DNA of 64,000 nucleotides from Sequoia sempervirens. Taxonomy: Eukaryota; Streptophyta; Pinopsida; Cupressales; Cupressaceae. Made by a program: the position numbers and the translations under genes. The DNA is taken from positions 209,061,394 to 209,125,393 of the forward strand of contig VDFB02358134.1 of the NCBI GenBank assembly GCA_007258455.2, in the 5' to 3' direction. The notes below the pieces were generated by a model. That model was not told where the DNA came from and searched no databases. It saw only the letters and a list, made by a program, of their open reading frames with translations. This document shows, piece after piece, positions 56,386 through 64,000 of the stretch (within the stretch, counting starts at the first letter, position 1; each line of letters opens with the position of its first letter).

Positions 56386-57950
56386 CTGTTAGAAACCAAG
56401 ATAAGATTTGCAAACTAGAATGTCCTTCCACAGAAGAGAAAAATAGAAAAAGTAGAGAGGTTGCAAAAGGATGTGCAACATAATATTATTCAGGAATTGA
56501 TAATTACAAGATAATGATTTGCTTTATAAAAGCAAAGATGCATAACCCTAATCTTATCTTGAGCAACAAGATAGCTCAATAAGATAAAGATGAAAATAAT
56601 AAACCTAGGAATTAAATAATACCTAAGTAAAGTTATGCAAGTGTAATTAAATATTAATTACACTAACATCATCTTGCTTTCCAATGCACTATCCTCCACT
56701 TTCAGTACAACTATCAACTTGCTTGCAAGAGTTTATCAAAACTCTACTATGTTGTTATTGTAGACACTGAGAAATGTCCTAATTGATGTCATACACTAGA
56801 ATTAGATTTACTAACATTGTTTCCTCTTTATCCATCCTCTTTTTGCTTAATTGATTTAATTAGCCTAGCTAATTAATTACTTTCATCATTTTCATCTATT
56901 TGGCCTAATTAATTAAATTGGGTTAATTTACCTCTTTTCACACTAACACTTCAATTAATTAGATTAAATAGATCAAAATATTTAATTTAATCTCCTAATT
57001 CATCCTATTTAGCTAAGTAACCTTATCTTATTTAATTAAATATCATATCATTTCCCCTCCCCTATTTATTAAATCATCCAATTTAATAAATATCTTCTAA
57101 TATCTTCTAATTCCCTAATTGCATAAATTAAACCTTGTTTAATTAAACATTAAACTAATTACTCCTCTAATCAAAAGAAATATTCCCATGGAATATTCTT
57201 TATCCTTTTTGCACAATTAAAACTTTATTTTAATTTGTAAAATCATCTTTTTCCTCACCCTAAAGGAATATTCTAAGGAATATTCCCTCTCCTCCAATCA
57301 ACTCACATAGCTTCCCATGCAAGTTAGCCCTTTAACCTCTTACGCAAGTTACCTTTGACCTATGTGAGTAGGTCAAAAGTGTGCTTGTTTGAGGTAATTG
57401 TGAGACTTTGATTAATCTTCATCTGGCATTCTCATTCGTTGATGAGAATCCATGATCCATGTCTCTCATTTCCTTCATCTTGAACTGTTGATTAATCTTT
57501 TGGATCTCAACCATCCATTCTTCATTTGCTCTCCTATAAATAGATCACTATTTGGAGAAAAATGGATCCATCTTTTATAACAAACTTATGTTGTTAAATT
57601 TACTCACATCCATACTCTCAATTTGCATACATTTAGCTTATTTTCAATTTTTTTTAGTTGCATAATAGCTTCAAGCTTTCATTAAGGGCTTCCATGCATC
57701 CATCTTAGTTTGTAAATAAATTAGGGTTTTCATATTTTAGCTCATTTTTAGCTTAGATTAGCTTAGCAATTGCACAATTGGATCATTTATAGCATAAAAT
57801 CATGGTAACTTAGATTGCATCATGTTCATTTTGTGCATAATTTAGGTTTTTCATACACCAAACACCATGGTTTCACTAATTCTCTTCAATAGAATCGATT
57901 GAGACAAACTCACTATCACAGGATTGGGAAAGGGTCGTTGATCCATATCA
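56386..57950 (+). other. Possible LTR or promoter region
   Basis: Dense in TTAATTAATT-type words (56850-57130), then a clear TATA box at 57535 in CTCCTATAAATAGATCAC and a pyrimidine-rich leader-like stretch. TGTTAGAAACC at 56386 and CACTATCACA near 57919 are possible LTR ends. Without a second copy in the window this cannot be decided. It could be the 5' LTR of element G, but 3.5 kb of unrelated sequence separates them. Confidence 0.35.
57535..57542 (+). promoter_or_regulatory. TATA box candidate
   Basis: TATAAATA in a good plant context, with ATGGATCC about 20 bases downstream opening no long frame. Probably an LTR promoter. Confidence 0.4.
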
Positions 57951-58017
57951 ATGCAACACCAATTCCACAACAAGATAAAGTTTCAATAGATTACTGTAGA
58001 TGTTTTCTTTAAAGCTT

Positions 58018-58260
58018 TCATAAATTTAACATGTTAGGTTTTTTGATAAAATGTTTACTTTCAATTTTGATTGATTGATCTTGTTGAGATTCAAGTATTG
58101 GTGGCTCCATTATGCCTCGATTCTTTATGGATGACTTGTAATTCAGCCCATAATAGGTATTTGACATTGACATTCTGGTGCTAGAAGGAGGGAAAACAAA
58201 TTGTTTAACCATTTTTTTAGCTTGAAATCCATGTTCATGTTGTTTTGCAGGTTGAAGCAA
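58018..58260 (-). other. Unidentified 80-codon minus-strand frame
   Basis: Protein-like composition with no low-complexity run; includes MSNTYYGLNYKSSIKNRGIM. No domain recognised, no splice evidence on the coding strand. It may be a gene or element fragment, or chance. Confidence 0.25.
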
Positions 58261-58261
58261 C

Positions 58262-58520
58262 CCTCAAATCATAAAAAGCGACGCTATCTCAATAGCGTTG
58301 CCATATAGCGACACTCGGGCAATTTAATATTAGCAACACATATTTAATTGGCCGATGCATATTTAATATAGAAATTTAATATAGTGACACATATTTAAAT
58401 TTGAAGTATCATGCATCGAAAACGGTGATTCTCACCTTCACTAGACCTACACTTTTAAAGTTGAAATCATGATGCATTCATTTATAGCGACGCCCATTAA
58501 AACAACGATGCAATCATGCT
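58262..58520. repeat. AGCGACG-rich block with a short hairpin
   Basis: The words AGCGACGC, AGCGACAC, AGCAACAC, AGTGACAC and AGCGACGC recur over about 240 bases in an otherwise AT-rich area. At 58278-58301 GCGACGCTAT and ATAGCGTTGC form a stem around CTCA. CpG-rich compared with its surroundings. No frame. Confidence 0.5.
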
Positions 58521-60144
58521 CAATGGTCCTTCTATAGATCGACTCTAAAATTCACCAGAGTAATGCCCAACTTTCAAATTGTGACACCATCATGTGCAAC
58601 AATGCTCAACCAGGGTATGAAACTTCACGTTTGTTTTTTGACATGTGACTTAATTTCCTTTTGATTATTTTGTCACTAATTGATGTATGACTATGTTTTC
58701 ATTGTTAGACTAATAGGGTATTGCAAGTTTTAAGGCATGGAGCGAAATTGAAGACCTTCTCTTCTATCTAAACATTCTATAATTGTAACTAGTGTTCAAT
58801 GCTTTGGGGCAATTATAACCCAATTTCATGCTTTTTTACTTTCAGTTTTAGGTAACGCACTAGTTTTCCATTAGTTTTAAAATGAAATTCAAAGTTGGAT
58901 AAAATGAACCCTCACATCACATCTTTCAATTGGGCTTAAAATTGAACAAGGAAAACTCATCTTTCAATTGGTTCTCTAAAAAGAACTCATCGTTGCTTTG
59001 AGGCTTAAAACAAACTTGTGCTTTAATTGTCTTGGAATTTTCTTTGCAATTTGTGTCATTTCAATGTGTATGCAGTTCTCTCGCACTTCATGGCAATATT
59101 GAGAATCAAAAGCATTTTAGTGACACTAGTTGTCTAAAAATTTACCTCCATCTTTCAATTTGGGTTTAAAATTGAACAACCATGCTAGTGTGAGAAAAGG
59201 CATAGCGTGTGTTCTCTCTTTGTGCATGCGAACAAAGATGATCAAACTACGGATGTACTTGCTCTTTTTCACCTTTAGAGGGCTTGCCTTGGTGGGAAAA
59301 ATTACTCACCCCAAGGGAACGACCCAAGCAGTAACGAGCGTAAGCGAAGCTCTTCTAAACTGCTATATAAATTTGTGGTTTTGATGAAAATCTTAATCAA
59401 TGGGTAGCGATGAATGATAGCTCTCCCCTAGTATCTTTATGATGTGTAAAGCCCTTGTTCTAAGGGTTGGTAGACCTCTCACAAGGATTTTATCATTGTA
59501 CCTCCTAAATTGGATGCCCTTATTATGAACCTTTGTGTAGTAGCCAAAAATCCCTAATATTTGTTGATGTTAGGAGGTCGAACCTTCGAAGCCATCTCAC
59601 ATATTTGCAGTTCTTAGTAGAGATGAAAAGTTTTTCATGGGAGATTAATGAGAACTTGAAGCTTGGATGACCTGTAGAAGTGAGTGTTGTGGAGGGGAGC
59701 CAGTATGGTCAAGCTTTTAATCATCCACTATGAACAAGCACAATTGGAGAAATCCAAGTGGGAATACAACAAATATAGCCATTTCTATCCTAGGGTTGTA
59801 ATGCTTGTGAGTTAGTTTAATAGTTTGCTTTATTTCAAAATGACCCAAAAACAAACATTCACTATCCAAAATTTCAAACACATTGGCTCAAATATGGGCT
59901 TCTTGAGTTAGCCTTGATATTACTGCTTTTCCTAAGGATTTATCCTTAGTGATTTCTAAATATCTTGCAATTAATCTCAAACCCATATTTACCAAAGAAA
60001 AAATAGAAATTGTGGCTTTAACCTCATGATTTTTATGAAATGGAAATTGTGAAAGTTATGATGTTTTTGACATAAACATCTAGTTTGGAAACATAATCAA
60101 GACAAGTTTTTGTGGTAAAATCAATTCACCTAAGCAAAGATAAA
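58521..60144. other. Mostly non-coding region
   Basis: Short open stretches only. Around 59640-59830 a plus-strand frame with few stops (LKLG-PVEVSVVEGSQYGQAF) could belong to the decayed gene that follows. The phrase CATCTTTCAATTGGG recurs three times (58920-59160). Confidence 0.4.
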
Positions 60145-60839
60145 TTGACAAATGAACCCCACATGACTATTTGGAGACCGATTGCTCCTGTTGAACAACC
60201 TAATCTTCTAGGTGCTATAATTTAGCCAAAATTTGATCTCATAAATGGTGAACAAATAGATCTCATTAGCAATTTGAGAACCTTCATTTTTGAAAACAAG
60301 GAAACAAACTCATAGTGGAGAAACGCAACAACCATTTTAGAAAAAGTAGAGAAACATGTTGATATTGAGGCTGGAAAGCCCCTATTACCACCACCTGTGT
60401 GGAAATAAATATCTTCCTCTCTTCCATACACTTAAATTGTTTTCCCATGATCTTATGAAAAATTAGGTTTCCTAAGCCAAAGTCTACCGGTCCTCATTTT
60501 AGACTTAGGCATCTCACTCCAAAAGCTCTTAAAAAACACCTTCGAGTAGTTCACAAAAACAAAAACAAGTTGGTAGAAAACTTCTATAAACACGCTTCAA
60601 GGTATAGTCCAGAATTGTTTGCATTCTTTTGGAGTCAAAATCCTGGTCTTTTTCATGATACTCAACTCCTCTATATGATTCATAAAGTAGTTAATCTTTG
60701 TAGAGGAAAATCACCAGCATTCCCCTTCAGATGTAGGAATCATAGAATAAAGTATAGTCAAAAGTGGGCATCCATATTCTGCCGCAACCGTTACACTTTG
60801 TTGAGAAAATTTTATGCCCAAGCTAGAGAGCCCAAATAG
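60145..60839 (+). pseudogene. Unidentified decayed gene
   Basis: Two consecutive open stretches in different frames. The first, 60145-60408, has only two stops in 87 codons and reads like a real protein (WRPIAPVEQPNLLGA, INGEQIDLISNLRTFIFEN, VEKHVDIEAGKPLLPPPVW). The second, 60459-60839, is 126 codons without a stop, basic and aromatic (RHLTPKALKKHLRVVHKN, SPELFAFFWSQNPGLFHDT, RKFYAQAREPK). There is no ATG at the start of the second part. I recognise no family, and it resembles neither gag nor pol. It could be a host gene fragment carried by an element or an accessory protein of element G. Confidence 0.4.
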
Positions 60840-61429
60840 GTTTGAACATTCCCATATGTCCTCTCATTTTCTAGGATTTTAACATTTTAGAGGTCTAGCA
60901 TCATTCTCACTACCATGGTTTTGTCAAAACAAAAGGTTCCCTTTAGGTCAATATTGGGTCAATATTGGGTCCAACATTTCACTCACCCCTTCATCACATT
61001 TCATTTTTCACCTCATCTATCTTTGCAAAATTTCAAATACACTAACACTTTGGGACTTAAAACATCAAACCAACTTGATACCTTAGCAATTTTGTATGTG
61101 AAATGTATCCTTTTCCATGCATTTAGTTGAGATAGTTATCATCTATGAACTAGTTTATCTTGAAGGTCACAAGTCTACCATAAATATTTCTAATTTCATT
61201 ATCATCCTTTATTCCAACATCACAACATCAAACTTAAGTCAAAAAGTGTTGTCCCAAATCACTTGCAAAGATCACTTCCCACAACACCCATGTTTTCATC
61301 CCACATTTTCATCATTGCTTCCAAAAGACTTAGAGCTTCCCTTTTACCTATGTTTCATTCAACTAGAGAGTTCAAACATTACAAAACTCAACACAACTCT
61401 CCCATAGCTGACACCAATTTATGGTAAAG
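60840..61429. other. Intergenic stretch upstream of element G gag
   Basis: AT-rich, with a 12-bp direct duplication (GTCAATATTGG) at 60948-60971. No clear primer-binding site or LTR end before the gag of G. Confidence 0.4.
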
Positions 61430-61449
61430 ATGAGATCACAACACAAGAG

Positions 61450-63045
61450 AATCATGGAAAAAGAAAAATTTACATTTACCTCAAATGATCGAAATCCTTT
61501 AGAATTTGATCCTAGAAGTCATGTTACACCATCACAACATACATCATCTCCTTAAAGACATATGAAATCAAAGACATCATAGACAACCCATTTGAACTTA
61601 GTATGGAAGAACTTTTATAACATCAAATTTTTCAAAGTGTAGCTCTTATCTCTCCAATGTTTGTAGCACCAAGTTTCACACAGGATTTCACAACTCCATC
61701 AAAAGGGCTAAGTCAAACTTACATACCTAGTCTTGCAACTAGTCTTGCTAAAGACTTTGGTCACACCTTACCATTTGAAAGTAATACACTTGTGGGTACC
61801 CTTGAAACTAATCCTCCACCTCCCACTACCATTTGGACACCTACCTTTGGTGCTCCTCCAGTTCTCGAGGATCCAAAACAGCTACACTACTTGAACTTCA
61901 CTATTCCACCACCAGTTTGACATTTTGGGGACAACCTTCTTCATCCACACCTGTGAGTACCAAAAGTATGCCTATCATTACACAGAGTGGTATAGACCAA
62001 AAATCTCACAACACACTAGGGAATGTCAATACCATGTCACAGAATCAAAGAATTTAATGTTATGTTAATACAGAGGGAGAGGAAGTTTTGTTGAACATAT
62101 CAAAGAATTTAATGTTATGTGCATGGAAGTGGCTTACAACGATTCATATCTGATGCACCTATTTCCTAAAAGTTTAACAAGTATTGCTATGGATTGGTTT
62201 TCTCATTTTCCTCTTGGTATTAAAAATTTTCAAGAAATCACTAACAAATTCATCGATCACTTCTCCTTCGATCTTGACATGGACATTAGTCTAGAGATTT
62301 GTACACTTTCAAACAAAATCTAGGAGAAACCTTCATAAATTTCTTATAACGATGGAGACAAAGAGCTAGTAAAATCAAGTGGCCTCTTCCTAATGAACAA
62401 CAAGTGGGAATCATCATAGCCAACCTTGATCCAAATCCATCATTCCACTTGAAAATGCAATGCATCATATCCTATGATGAGCTTGTTCCAAGAGCCCTTA
62501 ACATTGAAAGAGCCTTAATCTCATAAGGAAATACTCAAGCTTACAAAGACAACCATCCTTCAACCAGTTCAAATGACAAACCTCATGTATGGGCGAAGAA
62601 CAAAAACATAACAAACAATGGTGTAGTAGATGCTAAGGTCATCCTCAGTGCTCCTAGACCCAACAACAATCAAATTGCTAACATTCAACCAATTGTGCAA
62701 AAAATGGTACCACCTCAGAACAATCAAATCAATAACACTAACATGCAACCAAGGAAAACCGATAATAGGAACAACTATCCCAAACACAAGTACACATAGT
62801 TATCAGAACCTATCGAGATAATCATGAAGAAATTGGTAGAGTCAAATTTGATAACACTTCCTAACTTTGAAAACTACCAAGAACCACAAGAAAAACCATC
62901 TTGGTGCGATGAGCGTGACCTCTATGACTTTCATAAAATCAAAGGACATAAAACAACAAAATGCATGAAGCTTAAGAATATCATCCAAGATCTCATAGAG
63001 AAGGACATCATATCTGTTGAGGTAAGCTGGAAACCAGGATCTTAA
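61450..63045 (+). pseudogene. gag of element G, decayed
   Basis: N-terminal Pro/Thr-rich part (to about 61990; TNPPPPTTIWTPTFGAPP), then the gag core at about 62090-62330 (YLMHLFPKSLTSIAMDWFSH, NFQEITNKFIDHF). After a shift come ISYDELVPRALNIERALI, KPHVWAKNKN and GVVDAKVIL (about 62580-62640). The zinc-finger-like segment YDFHKIKGHKTTKCMKLKNI (about 62923-62985) has Tyr where the first Cys is expected. It ends at 63045. Confidence 0.75.
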
Positions 63046-64000
63046 GATATACAAGACCCCTATGCTTGATCATAACAAAGCTAACAATAATGGAAAAGCT
63101 AAGGATTACAAAAATGTTCAACATACCTATTCCAATGTAGTTTCCTTTTATGATAGCATAATCACTATTTTCACCATCAAGGGAGCTAGTATGGAATGTG
63201 GAGTCACCACATGACGTGGAAAAATAACTGTTCAAGGAGCTGCCCCAGCCCAATCTAGGACACAACCTACTTTGCCTATATCTAATCCTAGCAAGTACAA
63301 TCTTGTAGATCAGCTTAAACAGACCCCTGCTTAAATATCAATTTTGGAACTCCTGTAATTATCTCTTGCACATAGGGAAACACTGGAAAAATCCTTGTCT
63401 GAGTCATCTGTTCCTGAGAACATTGATAGCGATTAGTTTCAAGCTATGGTAGGGCATATCACCAACAATCTTCTCACCTTCTCTGAGCAATATTTACCAT
63501 CACAACCATCTCATAAACATGATTTACAACTTGAGGTTTTCATCCATAAAAAAAAGGTCAAAAGAGTCTTGGTAGATGGAGGCACTGGTCTAAATACTTG
63601 CACCCTGCAATTGATCAAGCATCTAGGCTATTCAGAAGATACTATTGAGAAGACAAAGAGTACCACCATCAGAGCATATGACGGCTAGGAATGGGTATCA
63701 TAAGGAATCATAGCACTCCCGATCAAGTAGGACCTCTTATTGCAGAAACTACATGCCAAGTACATGATCTTGATCTTCCATATAACATACTACTTGGTTG
63801 ACCTTGGATCCATGCTTTGAAAGTCGTAGCCTCAACCTATTATCAGTGTGTGAATTTTCCTTTTGAGGGTAGATAAATCACTATCCATGGAGATCTTGAG
63901 CCTTTCTACTGCTAGAAGAGCCTTGAAGCCAAGTTTTATAAGATCCCCCAAATACCCAAAAATGATGGACCTACACCATTAAGCTCATTTTTTGACCCAT
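63046..64000 (+). pseudogene. Protease of element G, partial
   Basis: A linker with YNLVDQLKQTPA (about 63297-63332) leads to the domain RVLVDGGTGLNTCTLQLIKHL (about 63568-63630), whose catalytic D-G-G is intact, unlike that of F, E and A. Then TTIRAYDG and, after stops near 63688 and 63730, PYNILL and PWIHALKV-like sequence near 63780-63830. The frame is broken by stops near 63875 and 63913 and continues to the window edge. Confidence 0.75.

Larger units (their letters stand above)
61430..64000 (+). mobile_element. Element G: 5' coding part of a Gypsy element, cut by the window
   Basis: gag and protease of the same lineage as element F, but on the plus strand. RT and integrase would lie beyond base 64000. 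The LTR was not identified. Stop codons and frameshifts make it a pseudogene so far. Confidence 0.75.

Overview
This is a repeat-dense stretch of a large plant nuclear genome, probably a gymnosperm such as a conifer. The organism is inferred, not seen: old LTR retrotransposons with unusually long LTRs are nested in one another, AT content is high, every coding frame is eroded by stop codons, and no intact host gene is visible. I found no rRNA, tRNA, CRISPR array or prokaryotic-style operon.

Layout from left to right. 1-2899 is AT-rich flanking DNA without a gene. 2905-12166 is element A, a complete gag-protease-only (non-autonomous) LTR retrotransposon with a perfect 5-bp target duplication (GAAAT). 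Its 5' LTR carries a 983-bp inserted element with terminal inverted repeats. 12809-49428 is a chain of three related LTRs (left, middle, right) enclosing two internal regions, B and E. Both encode a repetitive acidic protein plus G-patch remnants and neither has a polymerase.

The middle LTR is split by element C (19768-42685), a Gypsy-type (Tat-like) element with about 4.2-kb LTRs, gag, protease, an extra RNase H, RT-RNase H and integrase. C's integrase gene is in turn split by element D (30578-37237), a complete Copia-type element with a perfect target duplication (AATTT). 49429-53933 is element F, a minus-strand Gypsy relative cut through its RNase H by the right LTR of the chain. 53934-61430 is mostly non-coding and LTR-like, with one unidentified decayed gene at 60145-60839. 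61430-64000 is the start of element G, a plus-strand relative of F that runs off the window.

The order of events can be read from the nesting: the B/E LTR came first, then C, then D. Two observations stand out. First, both 4.2-kb LTRs of element C contain what looks like a small gene: a TATA box, a 28-codon first exon, a donor-like site, a roughly 1.4-kb intron-like gap and a 383-codon second exon. The second exon has the same length in both LTRs and is separate from the likely retroelement promoter downstream. Second, a roughly 30-bp stem-loop is scattered through the LTRs and leaders of A, B and E. Its two arms change together between subfamilies, and two later insertions landed in or directly beside copies of it.
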